Below, in pieces: positions 6,582-15,827 of a DNA stretch of 64,000 nucleotides (within the stretch, counting starts at the first letter, position 1; every line of letters begins with the position of its first letter). Below the pieces are notes generated by a model. That model did not search any database, was not told the DNA's origin, and saw only the letters and a list, made by a program, of their open reading frames with translations. The DNA comes from VGBV01 sp963813725. GTDB lineage: Bacteria; Actinomycetota; Thermoleophilia; Solirubrobacterales; 70-9. The stretch spans positions 4,015 to 68,014 of the forward strand of contig CAWFAI010000001.1 in NCBI GenBank assembly GCA_963813725.1. The letters are read 5' to 3'. The position numbers were made by a program, and so were the translations under genes.

Positions 6582-8351
6582 GTGGCAACCTTCCGCCGCC
6601 TGCTCGGCTTCCTGCGCCCCTACCGGCGCCCGCTGATCCTCTCCCTGGCGCTGGCCTGGCTGGCGATGGGGATGACGGTGCTGATCCCGCTGCTGATCGG
6701 CAGCGCTGTCGACGCGATCAAGGACGGGAACCGCGACGACATCCTGCCCCTGGCGCTGGGTTTGCTGGCGGCGGGGGTGCTGCGGCTGGCGCTCACGCTC
6801 GGTCGGCGCCTGATCGCCGGCAGGGTCAGCCTGGACGTCGAGTACGACCTGCGTCAGGTCTTCTACGAGCACCTGCAGAAACTGGAGCTGGGTTTCTTCG
6901 ACGGCCAGCAGACGGGGCAGTTGATGTCACGGGCGACCGTGGACCTGCAATCGATCCGGTTCTTCCTGGGCTACGGGCTGATCTGGATCAGCCAGAGCGC
7001 GCTGACGATCCTGTTCGCGGCGACTGTGATGTTCGTGCTCGATCCGCTGCTTGCGCTGCTGGCGCTGGCGCCGGTTCCCTTCCTGATCGCCACCGCCACC
7101 CGCTACAGCCGCCGCAACCGCCCAGCCGAACAGGAGGTGCAACAGAGGGTCGGCGAGCTCACCGCCGACGCCGAGGAGAGCATCTCGGGCATCCGGATCG
7201 TGAAGGCGTTCGCGCGCGAGGGCCACATGTTCGCTCGATTCAACCGGGCAGTCGACCGGGTTTTCGAGCAGAGCATGTTCACCACCCGCCTGCAGTCCTT
7301 CTACACGCCGCTGATGGGCTTTTTGCCGAACATCGGGTTGGCCGTGGTGCTGTTGGTCGGAGGGCGTCAGGTGATCAACGGCAGCCTCTCCGTCGGTGAC
7401 TTCACGGCCTTCTTCATCTACCTCCAGCTGCTCTCGGGGCCGGTGCGCTGGCTCGGGATGTCGTTGAGCATGGCCCAGCGGGCCGTCGCCTCAGGCAACC
7501 GCATGTTCGAGATCCTCGACCGTGAGCCGTCGATGACCAGCCCGCCTGGGGCTCCGGCGCTGCCGCCGGGAGGCGGCCGGGTCTCGGTGCAGGGAGTGAG
7601 CCTGCGGTACGACGGCGGCGAGCCCTCGTTGACCGACATCGACCTGGAGGTCGAGCCCGGCCGCACGGTGGCGCTGGTGGGACCCACCGCGTCCGGCAAG
7701 ACCAGCCTGGTGGGACTGCTCGCGCGGCTGTATGACCCCAGCGAGGGCCGTGTCCTGATCGATGGCGCCGATATCCGCGAGGTGGATCTCGCCTCGCTGC
7801 GCCACGAGATCGCATTCGTCGCCGACGACAGCTTCCTGTTCTCCGACACCGTGGCGGGCAACATCGCCTACGCGCGCCCGGACGCGACTCCAGCGCAGAT
7901 CGAGGCGGCGGCGCGGCGGGCGCAGGCGCACACGTTCATCAGCGAGCTCCCCGACGGGTACGAGACGGTGGTCGGCGAGCGGGGGCTGACGCTGTCCGGG
8001 GGCCAGCGCCAACGGGTCGCGATCGCGCGGGCGCTGCTGGCCGAGCCGCGCGTCCTCATCCTCGACGACGCCACCTCGTCGGTGGACGCCCGCACCGAGG
8101 CCGAGATCAAGAAGGGCCTGGCCGAGGCCATGGAGGGGCGCACGACGTTCGTCGTAGCCCATCGTCTCTCGACGATCTCGCTTGCAGACGAGATCGTGGT
8201 GATGGACCGCGGCGGCATCGTTGACCGTGGCACCCACGACGAGCTGCTCGAGCGCTGCCCGCTGTACGAGGAGATCGCCGAGAAGGGCCTGGAGGATTCG
8301 GTCTACCTCCAGCGCGATCTGGAGGAGCGCGAGGAGCTGGTGCGGCTGTGA
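6582..8351 (+). CDS. ABC exporter half-transporter, subunit with degenerate catalytic site
   Basis: A 589-residue type-IV ABC exporter subunit: six membrane helices (about 1-300), then a nucleotide-binding domain with Walker A GPTASGKTS near residue 367, signature LSGGQ near 470, Walker B VLILDDATS near 490 and H-loop AHRLST near 523. Walker B ends in Asp-Asp, not Asp-Glu, so the catalytic glutamate is missing; this is typical of the degenerate half of heterodimeric exporters such as TM287/288 and BmrCD. The GTG at 6582 is preferred over an upstream TTG at 6510 because of the -10 hexamer six bases before it. GTGA overlap with the next gene supports a 1:1 complex. Substrate unknown, probably a lipid or drug. 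Confidence 0.92.
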   Translation: MATFRRLLGFLRPYRRPLILSLALAWLAMGMTVLIPLLIGSAVDAIKDGNRDDILPLALGLLAAGVLRLALTLGRRLIAGRVSLDVEYDLRQVFYEHLQKLELGFFDGQQTGQLMSRATVDLQSIRFFLGYGLIWISQSALTILFAATVMFVLDPLLALLALAPVPFLIATATRYSRRNRPAEQEVQQRVGELTADAEESISGIRIVKAFAREGHMFARFNRAVDRVFEQSMFTTRLQSFYTPLMGFLPNIGLAVVLLVGGRQVINGSLSVGDFTAFFIYLQLLSGPVRWLGMSLSMAQRAVASGNRMFEILDREPSMTSPPGAPALPPGGGRVSVQGVSLRYDGGEPSLTDIDLEVEPGRTVALVGPTASGKTSLVGLLARLYDPSEGRVLIDGADIREVDLASLRHEIAFVADDSFLFSDTVAGNIAYARPDATPAQIEAAARRAQAHTFISELPDGYETVVGERGLTLSGGQRQRVAIARALLAEPRVLILDDATSSVDARTEAEIKKGLAEAMEGRTTFVVAHRLSTISLADEIVVMDRGGIVDRGTHDELLERCPLYEEIAEKGLEDSVYLQRDLEEREELVRL

Positions 8352-10384
8352 GGGGCGAGCGGCAGCGAGATGGGTCAGAGCCGGATCGAGCGGCGGCCGA
8401 GAACGGCGATGCGCGCGAGCGCGCCGTCGAGGAGGTGATCGAAGCCGAGGGGCGGGAGGAAGGCACCTACGAGCACCAGGACACGCGCCTGCGCGCCGTG
8501 TTGCTGCTTTTGGGCTCACTCTGGCGTCTCGTCCGCGGGGAGGACCAGCGCGGCCGCAAGGTGCGCTGGCTCCTGACGCTGCTGCGCCCCTACCGCAAGC
8601 AGGTGGCCGCCATGTTCGTCGGGCTGCTGATCTCCACGGGGGCGGCGCTGGCACCGCCGGCGCTGGCGGGCCTGGCGACTTCGGAGATCGCATCAGATAA
8701 CCCGTCGTTCGATCAGCTCTACCTGATCGTCGCGGCTTTCATGGGAGTGGCACTCCTCTACTGGGGCGCGAGCTACGTGCAGACCTACCTGGTGGGCTGG
8801 GTCGGCGAGCGCGCGCTCCAGGACCTGCGGCTCCGCATCTTCACCCACCTGCAGAAGATGTCGATCGGCTTCTTCACCCGGAACCGGCCCGGGGTGCTGA
8901 TCTCGCGCATCACCAACGACGTGGACGCGCTCAACCAGCTGATCAGCACCGGCGTCGTCACCCTGTTCCAGAGCACGCTGACGCTGCTCGGGGTCGTGAT
9001 CGTGTTGCTCTTCCTCGACACCGGGCTGGCGCTGGTCGTCTTCCTCACCTTCCCGCTGCTTGCGATCGCCAGCATCGTCTTCCGCATCGTCGCCTCCAGC
9101 GCCTACCGGATCACGCGCGAGCGGATCGCGGAGGTGACCGCGTACCTCCAGGAGACCCTGAGCGGCATCAGGGTGGTCCGCAGCTTCGCCCAGGAGGGGC
9201 GCCACGTCAGCCGCATGGGTGAGCTCAACGAGCTCAACCGGCAGGCGAACATGAAGACGGTCTATCTGAACGCCTCCTACTTCCCGGCGGTCGAGCTGCT
9301 GTCGGCTGTGGGGACAGCGGTGATCCTGATCTTCGGCGGCTACCAGGCCCTCGACCTGAGCGGCGACGCGCGGGCCGAGCAGATCGGCGTCGTGGTCGCC
9401 TTCGTGGGCTACCTGGCCACTTTCTTCGACCCGATCCAGCAGCTCTCCAACCTGTACACGACCTACCAGCAGGGGATGGCGGCGCTGGACAAGATCTTCG
9501 ACCTGCTGGATACCGACCCCGACCTGGTAGACGCGCCCGACGCGATCGACCCGCGGCCGCTGCGCGGCGAGATCGAGCTGGAGGGCGTCTGGTTCTCATA
9601 CGGCCGGGATCGCGTCGCCGGGGTCAAGCGCTCGTCGGGAGCAAAGCGCGGCGAGGCAGGCGGGCTCGACGGTCGGGCGGTGGACGACGACGGTGGCGAC
9701 TGGGCCATGCGCGATGTCTCGGTCCACATCCCCGCCGGCGAGACGCTGGCGCTGGTGGGCGAGACCGGCGCCGGCAAGAGCACCTTCGCGAAGCTGGTGG
9801 CGCGCTTCTATGACCCGCAGCGCGGCCGCGTGCTGGTCGACGGGCACGACCTGCGTGAGCTGAAGGCGCAGTGCCTGCGCAGCCAGCTGGGAATCGTGCC
9901 GCAGGAGGGATTCCTGTTCAGCGGGACGGTGCGCGAGAACATCTACTTCGGGCGGCCCTCCGCATCGGCCGAGGAGGTCGAGGCGGCCGCCGACGCGATC
10001 GGCGCGGGCGAATTCATCAGGCGCCTTCCCGGCGGCTTCGAGGCGGAGGTCGGCGAGCGTGGCGTTGCGCTTTCGGCCGGACAGCGGCAGCTGATCGCGT
10101 TCGCGAGGGCGCTGCTGGCCGAACCCCGCATCCTCATCCTCGACGAGGCGACCTCGAATGTGGACGTGCGCACCGAGCGGACGATCGAGTCGGGGCTCGA
10201 GCGGCTGCTGCAGGGCCGAACGGCGATCGTGATCGCCCACCGCCTCTCGACCATCCGCGGCGCCGGCCGCATCGCGGTCCTGGAGCACGGCTCGATCGCC
10301 GAGATCGGCAGCCACGACGACCTCATCGCCGCCGGCGGCCGCTACGCGGCGCTGTACGGCAGCTGGGCGGAGCTGGCGGCCTAG
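8348..10384 (+). CDS. ABC exporter half-transporter, catalytically competent subunit
   Basis: A 678-residue partner of the upstream subunit. A charged N-terminal extension (about 1-60) precedes six membrane helices and a nucleotide-binding domain with Walker A GETGAGKST near residue 470, signature LSAGQ near 574, canonical Walker B ILILDEATS near 596 and IAHRLST. The signature is LSAGQ, not LSGGQ; together with the Asp-Asp Walker B of the other subunit this places one degenerate and one consensus ATP site, as expected for a heterodimer. An unusual hydrophilic insertion of about 28 residues (near 418-450) interrupts the first strands of the ATPase domain after the A-loop tyrosine. Its stop overlaps the convergent lipoprotein stop. 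Confidence 0.92.
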   Translation: MRGERQRDGSEPDRAAAENGDARERAVEEVIEAEGREEGTYEHQDTRLRAVLLLLGSLWRLVRGEDQRGRKVRWLLTLLRPYRKQVAAMFVGLLISTGAALAPPALAGLATSEIASDNPSFDQLYLIVAAFMGVALLYWGASYVQTYLVGWVGERALQDLRLRIFTHLQKMSIGFFTRNRPGVLISRITNDVDALNQLISTGVVTLFQSTLTLLGVVIVLLFLDTGLALVVFLTFPLLAIASIVFRIVASSAYRITRERIAEVTAYLQETLSGIRVVRSFAQEGRHVSRMGELNELNRQANMKTVYLNASYFPAVELLSAVGTAVILIFGGYQALDLSGDARAEQIGVVVAFVGYLATFFDPIQQLSNLYTTYQQGMAALDKIFDLLDTDPDLVDAPDAIDPRPLRGEIELEGVWFSYGRDRVAGVKRSSGAKRGEAGGLDGRAVDDDGGDWAMRDVSVHIPAGETLALVGETGAGKSTFAKLVARFYDPQRGRVLVDGHDLRELKAQCLRSQLGIVPQEGFLFSGTVRENIYFGRPSASAEEVEAAADAIGAGEFIRRLPGGFEAEVGERGVALSAGQRQLIAFARALLAEPRILILDEATSNVDVRTERTIESGLERLLQGRTAIVIAHRLSTIRGAGRIAVLEHGSIAEIGSHDDLIAAGGRYAALYGSWAELAA

Positions 10385-11046
10385 GGGCTGACGCCGCCGC
10401 CCGGGCTGACGCCGCCGCCGGACCCCGTGTCGGGGGTGTCGGTGACGCCGCCGTCGGCGGGCGCGGGCGCGGCGGGAGCCGGCGTGACGGGCGCCGCGGG
10501 CGCGACGGTGCCGCCCGAGCTGTCGGTGGCACCCGTGGTGCCGGAGGTGGCGCTGCCGGTGGTCTCGGCGCCGCACTCCTCGAAGCCGTAGGCCGACGCG
10601 GCGGTGGCGGCCTCGGCCTTCGCGGCGGTCAGCTCCTCCTCGAAGGCGAGTGTGTCGCTCTCGCGGTCGAGCGCGAGCGCGATCTTCTCGCCGGCCTCGA
10701 CCTGGCCCTCCATGGCGGCGAGGAACTCGTCGAGCGTCTCGCGGTCCTCCTCGGGCGGGCCCAGCTCCTCGATGTCTGCGATCACGCCCGCGCGCAGGTC
10801 GGCGATCTCGGCCGCCGCGGTCACGCCCTGGCCGGTGTCGGCGTACTCCTGGATTGCGGCGTTGGCCTCGGCGCAGATCGCGTCCGCCTCCTCGATGAAC
10901 TCGTCCTTCGGCAACGACCCGGTGGTCGACGCCTCGGTCGGGATCACGATCGGCTGCTCAGGCGAATCGTCGCCGCCGCAGGCCGCGAGGGCCACGGCCG
11001 CGACCAGAACCACCGCGAGCACGGAAATCAGGCGAATCTGCCCCAT
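10381..11046 (-). CDS. secreted lipoprotein with Ala/Thr/Pro-rich tail
   Basis: A 221-residue predicted lipoprotein: signal peptide residues 1-21 with lipobox VALAAC, an acidic helical region (about 45-150, with EEADAICAEANAAIQEYA and two later helices), a lone Cys, and a disordered Thr/Ser/Pro/Gly-rich tail ending in a duplicated GGGVSP unit. ATG at 11046 starts the signal peptide; upstream in-frame codons have no signal features. Its stop codon shares a CTAG with the stop of the convergent ABC gene. Similar small lipoproteins with one central helical domain are common in this lineage; function unknown. Confidence 0.75.
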   Translation of the reverse strand: MGQIRLISVLAVVLVAAVALAACGGDDSPEQPIVIPTEASTTGSLPKDEFIEEADAICAEANAAIQEYADTGQGVTAAAEIADLRAGVIADIEELGPPEEDRETLDEFLAAMEGQVEAGEKIALALDRESDTLAFEEELTAAKAEAATAASAYGFEECGAETTGSATSGTTGATDSSGGTVAPAAPVTPAPAAPAPADGGVTDTPDTGSGGGVSPGGGVSP

Positions 11047-11103
11047 CGCGCGCGCAAGGTAGCAGGATGCCCCGCCGTCACCCGCAGGTGCCGTGGGGCC
11101 GCA

Positions 11104-11148
11104 AGGTTGGCGGGTTATGCACGCATAGCGTGACTTAGGCGCCAACCT
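11104..11148. promoter_or_regulatory. nested symmetrical inverted repeat downstream of tRNA-Gln
   Basis: An outer 9-bp inverted repeat (11104-11112 with 11140-11148) encloses, after exactly seven bases on each side, an inner 5-bp hairpin with a three-base loop (11120-11132). It begins 12 bases beyond the tRNA 3' end on the minus strand and upstream of the lipoprotein start. It could be a terminator or processing structure for the tRNA, or a protein-binding dyad; there is no T-tract. Confidence 0.5.
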
Positions 11149-11159
11149 CGGGGCGCAGG

Positions 11160-11230
11160 CTGGGCCCCAGGGACTCGAACCCCGAATTCCAGTTCCAGAG
11201 ACTGGCGTGTTGCCATTACACCAGGGCCCA
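11160..11230 (-). tRNA. tRNA-Gln (anticodon CTG)
   Basis: The minus strand folds as a cloverleaf of 71 bases: 7-bp acceptor stem (TGGGCCC with GGGCCCA), D-arm GTGT/ACAC, anticodon arm CCAGT-CTCTGGA-ACTGG with anticodon CTG, and a T-arm with the GTTCGAGTC loop region. The discriminator base is G, the identity element expected for glutamine. CCA is not encoded (the sequence continues CCT). It sits between the lipoprotein gene and the flavoprotein reductase gene. Confidence 0.93.
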
Positions 11231-11311
11231 GTGAGCTGCCCCGGAAGCGTAGCGATGCCGCCCCGAGCGGCCGCGAACAGCCCGCGAGCGGCTCCGGGTC
11301 GCGCCAGGAGG

Positions 11312-12535
11312 CTAGGCCGTGAGTGAACTCAGGTCGCTGCCAGCGTCGGCCAGGACGTCCTTCTTGCCCGACACGTCCACCCCGTCCGCCAGCAGCTCGC
11401 GCGCTGTGCCGAGATCCTCGGAGCGCTCGACCGAGAGGGCGCCGGCGACCTTGCCGTCCTTCAGGTAGAAGACGCAGAACTCGCCGGCGTCGCGATCGCC
11501 GCGCCAGACCTCCTCGTCCCAGTCCTGGGCCGGCCCGACGTACTCGAGCGAGGCCCAGTCGGCGAGGTCGCTGAAGAAGTAGGGCACGACCTCGTAGGGC
11601 GCGGGATCGCCCGCCATGCAGCGGCCGGCGTGCATCCCCTGCTGCATAGCGACGTCCCAGTGCTCCACGCGGAGGCGGCGGCCGTGGATCACGCTGTCGT
11701 AGGAGCAGACGTCGCCGGCCGCGTAGATGCCCTCGACCGAGGTCTGCAGCGTCTGGTCGCAGATGATCCCGTCGTCGACCTCCAGGCCCGCCTTCTGCGC
11801 CAGCATCACGTCGGGCTTCACCCCCGCGCCGATCACCACGAAGTCCCCCTCCACGGTCTTCCCGCTCTCGGTGACCACGGCCGAGACGCCCTCGTCTCCC
11901 TCAAACGCCGCCAGCGTCTCGCCACCGTGGAACTCGACGCCCTTCGACTCCATCACCTCCTGGAACCAGCGCCCCGCGTCCTCGCCGAACGTCCGCGACA
12001 GGGCCACGTCCTCCATCATCACGACCGCGCAATCGGTCCCGGTGGCGGTCAGCGAGGCCGCGACCTCGCAGCCGATGTAGCTGCCGCCGATCAGAACCAC
12101 CCTCTCCGCCTTGGCGGCGTCCTCGCGGATCGCGTCGGAGTTGCCGAACGCGCGCAGGTAGTGGATTCCCTCCATCTCGGCCCCGTCGACGCGCAGGATG
12201 TTGACGTTGGCGCCGGTGGCTATCAGCGCCTTGTCGAACTCCACCTCGTCACCCCCCTGCAGCTTCGCCGTCCGCTTCTCGGCATCCAGGCTCATCACGT
12301 TCGTCTTCGTGCGCAGCTCGACGTCGTTCTGCTCGTACCAGTCAGCAGGGTTGACGTGAGCGTCCTCGCGCTTGGCCTCGCCGCGCAGGTACTCCTTCGA
12401 CAGCGGCGGGCGCTCGTAGGGCACCTCGGGCTCGCGCCCGACCAGCATGATCGAGTCCACCCCCCGCTTGCGCAGCTCGGCCGCGCAGTTGGCGGCCGCC
12501 ATCCCGCCGCCGATCAGGAGATGGTCGACCTTCAC
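11312..12535 (-). CDS. FAD-dependent NAD(P)H oxidoreductase (ferredoxin/rubredoxin reductase type)
   Basis: A 407-residue two-dinucleotide-binding flavoprotein. FAD site: LLIGGGMAAANCAAEL at residues 6-21, EVPYERPPLSKEYL, and IYAAGDVCSYDS near 270; NAD(P) site: VVLIGGSYIGCEVAASL near 148. No redox-active CxxxxC pair lies after the first Rossmann motif, so it belongs with ferredoxin, rubredoxin and putidaredoxin reductases, not the disulfide reductases. The electron partner is not in the window. It follows the TrkA gene by 28 bases in the same direction and may end that operon. A GTG start at 12535 fits the Rossmann N-terminus. Confidence 0.88.
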   Translation of the reverse strand: MKVDHLLIGGGMAAANCAAELRKRGVDSIMLVGREPEVPYERPPLSKEYLRGEAKREDAHVNPADWYEQNDVELRTKTNVMSLDAEKRTAKLQGGDEVEFDKALIATGANVNILRVDGAEMEGIHYLRAFGNSDAIREDAAKAERVVLIGGSYIGCEVAASLTATGTDCAVVMMEDVALSRTFGEDAGRWFQEVMESKGVEFHGGETLAAFEGDEGVSAVVTESGKTVEGDFVVIGAGVKPDVMLAQKAGLEVDDGIICDQTLQTSVEGIYAAGDVCSYDSVIHGRRLRVEHWDVAMQQGMHAGRCMAGDPAPYEVVPYFFSDLADWASLEYVGPAQDWDEEVWRGDRDAGEFCVFYLKDGKVAGALSVERSEDLGTARELLADGVDVSGKKDVLADAGSDLSSLTA

Positions 12536-12563
12536 GCCAGACCGGTCCGGAGGTGGTCCACCG

Positions 12564-13250
12564 TCACGAGGGCTCGCCGTCGGGGCCGAAGAAGGCCTTC
12601 AGGTCCTCCTCGACGTTCGGGTCGAGGACCGCCAGCACCTCGTCGCCCGCCTCGAGCACGGTGTCGGGACCCGGCACGAAGCCGCCCTCACCCTCCCGCA
12701 GCACCGAGATCAGCAGCGTGCCCTCCGGCAGGTTCAGGTCGCCGACCCGCATCCCGGTCACCCGCGCGTCCTCCGAGAGCAGCATCTCGATGATCTCCAG
12801 CCGCTCCTCGGGCAGGTCCAGCAGGTGGACCAGCCCGTACTCGGGGACCTCGTGCTCGATCACCCGCAGGATCAGGTCGGTCGCCGAGACGTAGGGCTTG
12901 ATCCCGAGCAGCTCGAAGTGGGGCCGGTTGCGCGGGTTGTTGATGCGGGCGACGATCCGGTCCACCAGGTACTTCTCCTTCGCCACCTGGCAGATCAGGA
13001 TGTTGTCCTCGTCGTCGCCGGTCACCGCGATCACCATGTCCGCCCGCGAGATGCCGGCTCGCTCCAGCACCCACAGCTCCGAGGCGTCGCCGTACTGGAT
13101 GCTGTGCTCCAGCTCCTGCTCCACCGTCAGGTAGCGGTCGCGGTTGTTCTCGATCAGGGTCACCTCGTTTTCCTTCTCGATCAGCTCCCGCGCCAGGTTC
13201 CAGCCGACCTTTCCGGCGCCGACGATGATCATGTACTTCCGCTCACCCAT
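12564..13250 (-). CDS. TrkA-type RCK protein (NAD-binding regulator of K+ transport)
   Basis: A 228-residue protein with an N-terminal RCK/TrkA-N Rossmann domain (MIIVGAGKVGWNLARELIE, GxGxxG at residues 11-16; GDASELWVLERAG; TGDDEDNILICQVA) and a C-terminal TrkA-C domain from about residue 140 (LEIIEMLLSEDARVTGMRV). Such proteins gate K+ channels and transporters in response to nucleotides. No TrkH/KtrB pore is in the window; the neighbours are APC permeases and a second, shorter RCK protein whose stop overlaps this start by 8 bases. A regulatory role on the upstream permeases is therefore likely but inferred. Confidence 0.9.
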   Translation of the reverse strand: MGERKYMIIVGAGKVGWNLARELIEKENEVTLIENNRDRYLTVEQELEHSIQYGDASELWVLERAGISRADMVIAVTGDDEDNILICQVAKEKYLVDRIVARINNPRNRPHFELLGIKPYVSATDLILRVIEHEVPEYGLVHLLDLPEERLEIIEMLLSEDARVTGMRVGDLNLPEGTLLISVLREGEGGFVPGPDTVLEAGDEVLAVLDPNVEEDLKAFFGPDGEPS

Positions 13251-13678
13251 CGCGGCCCGCCCCGTTCAGCTCTTTCTCCAGCATCTCGATCGCGACGCTG
13301 GTCGGACAGACCGTGTTCATCCCCTGCTTCGCATACCACTCGGCCCGCAGCGGGTCGAGGATGCGGGCCACGACGTTGGGGATGTTGTAGCGGCGCTGCG
13401 CGATCTGGGCGATGACGATGTTGGTGTTGTCGCCGTCGGTGGAGGCGACGAACGCATCCGCCCTCTCGATCCCCCCGGCCTCCAGAGGCGTCCGTCTCCA
13501 ACCCGGTGCCCACCGTGAACTGGCCGCCGGAGTCCTCCCACGAGCTCTCCAGCCCGACCTCCAGGCGCGCGTGCGCCTCGGGGTCCTCGTCGATGCACGA
13601 GACCTCGTTACCCGCGCGCAGCATGCTGCGCGCCACCGACGAGCCGACCCTGCCGCATCCGACGATCAGAACGAACAT
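13243..13678 (-). CDS. TrkA-N (RCK) domain protein, one frameshift in this sequence
   Basis: An RCK protein of about 145 residues consisting only of the nucleotide-binding domain: FVLIVGCGRVGSSVARSML at the N-terminus, then, after a frame change near 13488-13492, LEAGGIERADAFVASTDGDN and NIPNVVARILDPLRAEWYA. The two pieces join if one extra base is removed, so I treat it as one gene. The stop TGA (13243-13245) lies inside the start of the next TrkA gene (ATGGGTGA overlap). It lacks the TrkA-C domain, so it may pair with the 228-residue protein as a hetero-oligomer. It starts 11 bases after the first APC permease. Confidence 0.8.
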
Positions 13679-13689
13679 CGCGCGGAATC

Positions 13690-15616
13690 TTACGACTGCT
13701 CGCGCGCCTCGGGCGGCGCGGTGAGCAGGACGCGGCACGGCGCCTTCTTCAGCACGTACTCCGTCACCTCCCCGATCTCGGCCGGCCGCGCGGCGCCGAT
13801 GCCCGCCCAGCACGGCGCCACCGCGGATCCGGGTCGGCGGCTCCGCGCCCATCACGATCACCTCCGCCCCACGCTGGCGCGCCTCGGCGACGATCCCGGC
13901 GCCCGCCGAGCGCGCCCTCACGAACGCCGTCCCCACCTCGACGTTCTCGTACTCATCCCCCACCTGGTCGGCGCGGGCCAGCGCCCGGTCGGCGCGCTCG
14001 CGCACGTTCTTCGACAGCGGCGCGTCGATCGGCACCGTCAGCGGCAGCTCCGCGACGAAGACCACGTCCATGCGCGGGTTGGGCTTCCCCTCCTTCACCT
14101 CAGCGTCGGCCAGCCGCCCCGCGGTGGCGATGATCTCGTCGTCGAGGTCGGTGCCGAACACCGGCACGAGGATGTTCGAGTACTCGATCTCCGAGGCCTG
14201 CTTCTTCAGCGAGACCTCGGGGACCGTCACCCGCTCGGTCAGCGAGGTCTCCTCGACCAGCTTGCGATAGACGACGTAGGTGACGAGCCCGAACAGCATC
14301 CAGCCGCCGCCCACGTACAGCGCCTGCTCGTGGAAGGCGATCACGCTCAACCACGCCAGCCCGCTGACGACCGCCGCGAACACCGCCGGCAGCGGCAGCT
14401 CCCAGCCGCCGACGCGGACGTTCCAGGGCACCCGGTATGGGCGCTCGCGATCCGGCTCGGTGCGCCGCAGGCTCACGATCGACAGATGCGCGATCGTCGC
14501 AGCCAGCAGGGCGCCGAACGCGTACACCCCGGCGAGGAACTCGATGTCGCCTGGGACAGCGAGCGCGAACGCCAGCGCCGCCGCGATCCCGATCGCGATG
14601 AACGGCGTCGCGTGGGTCCGCTCCAGGCGCCCCGCCCAGCTCGGAATCTGCCGGTTGGTGGCGAGCACGTAGACGTGGCGCGCCAGCCCCAGCATCGAGG
14701 TGTTCGCCGCCCAGACAAGCACCGGCACCGCGGTCAGCACCACCGCCCACTGCATCGCGTCGGCGAGCCACGCGGGCTCGAACGACTGCACCACCCCCAG
14801 CACCGGCGCCTCGACGAACTCGCCCGCGAGCGCCGTCTCGGGGCCGTCGGGGCCGGGGACCACGGGCACCGCCATCAGCGCCACCGCCGCCATTCCCGCG
14901 TACATCAGCGGCACGATCACCGCCCCGGCGCTCGCCACCCGCGTCAGCTCCCCCTCCTCGAAGTCCAGGTCCGGCGCCAGGTCGCTCGCCGCTTCGATCC
15001 CGGCGTAGGCGATCGTGGCCACAACCGCGGCGTAGACGATGTCCTTCAGGCTCGGCGTCGTGAACAGGTCCAGCTCGGCGGTAAGCAGCTCCGGGTCCAG
15101 CACCACGACGGCGCCGACCAGGATCACCAGCAGCTGCAGCCCCAGGTCCGCGAGCGCCAGCAGCACCAGACTGTTCTGCCGACCGCCGCCGGTGACGCCG
15201 GCGACGTTCAGGTAGGCGGCCAGCAGAATCACGGCCCCAGCGACGACCAACTCCTCGGAGCCCCCCGCGAACTCGCCCCACACCGGCGTCAGGTAGTGGG
15301 GCACCGAGATCGCCGCGGCGGAGATCACGATCACGTAATCGATCAGGATCGCCCAGCCGGCGATGAAGCTGATCAGCTCGTTGAAGGCGTGTCGCGCGAA
15401 GGTCGAGGAGCCCCCGCGCTCGCGGTACATCGCTCCGCCCTCGACGTAGGTGAGCGTGGTGATCGCGAACATGATCCCGGCGGCGAGGAAGATCAGCGGC
15501 GTCAGGCCCAGCCCGCGGTCGGCGACGACGCCGATCGAGAAGTAGATCGAGAAGCCGACCGCCGAGGCGGCGATCGCGTACAGGAAGGGGACCCCCAGGA
15601 GTTGCCGCGGCCTCAT
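13690..15616 (-). CDS. APC-family permease with C-terminal UspA domain (permease 1), one frameshift
   Basis: A protein of about 641 residues: roughly 12 membrane segments of the amino-acid/polyamine/cation (APC) superfamily (SAVGFSIYFSIGVVADRGLG; GGAMYRERGGSSTFARHAFN; YAGIEAASDLAPD), then a cytoplasmic UspA-like domain (YSNILVPVFGTDLDDEIIATA ... GAEVIVMGAEPPTRIRGG). An extra G near 13807 breaks the frame shortly before the end; beyond it GEVTEYVLKKAPCRVLL completes the UspA fold and the stop is at 13690. The ATG at 15614-15616 overlaps the stop of the small membrane protein. The substrate may be an amino acid or, given the adjacent RCK proteins, a cation. Confidence 0.82.
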
Positions 15617-15827
15617 CCGCGCAGCGACACGTAGAGCCGGCCGGCGCCGATGCCGGTGAAGATGAGCGCCGAACAGCACCCCGAGCGCGGTCGGGCCCCC
15701 TCCCCGCGCCAGCGTCACCACGATCATCGCCAGGCCGAAGCCGATGATCGTGACCGAGAACATCCGCACCGCCAGCTGGTAGCCCTCGCTCAGCGGCGCG
15801 CGGCTCGGGCTTGTCCTCGCGGCTCAC
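15613..15827 (-). CDS. small two-helix membrane protein between the permeases, two frameshifts
   Basis: Reading across two single-base insertions (near 15797 and 15655) gives a protein of about 70 residues: an acidic/basic N-terminus SREDKPEPRA, SEGYQLAVRMFSVTIIGFG, then TLARGGGPTALGVL and IFTGIGAGRLYVSLRG, so two membrane helices separated by a Gly-rich turn. Its GTG start overlaps the stop of permease 2 (GTGA) and its TGA overlaps the ATG of permease 1. This double translational coupling argues for an accessory subunit, though no function is known for it. Confidence 0.6.

Noticed and set aside
11104..11160. Integrated-element attachment site at tRNA-Gln
   Set aside because: No integrase, no direct repeat of the tRNA 3' end and no foreign genes nearby; kept only as an untested idea in the hairpin finding.
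12447..15634. Long plus-strand frames opposite the TrkA and permease genes
   Set aside because: Asp/Arg/His-rich shadows; the minus strand encodes clear RCK and APC motifs.
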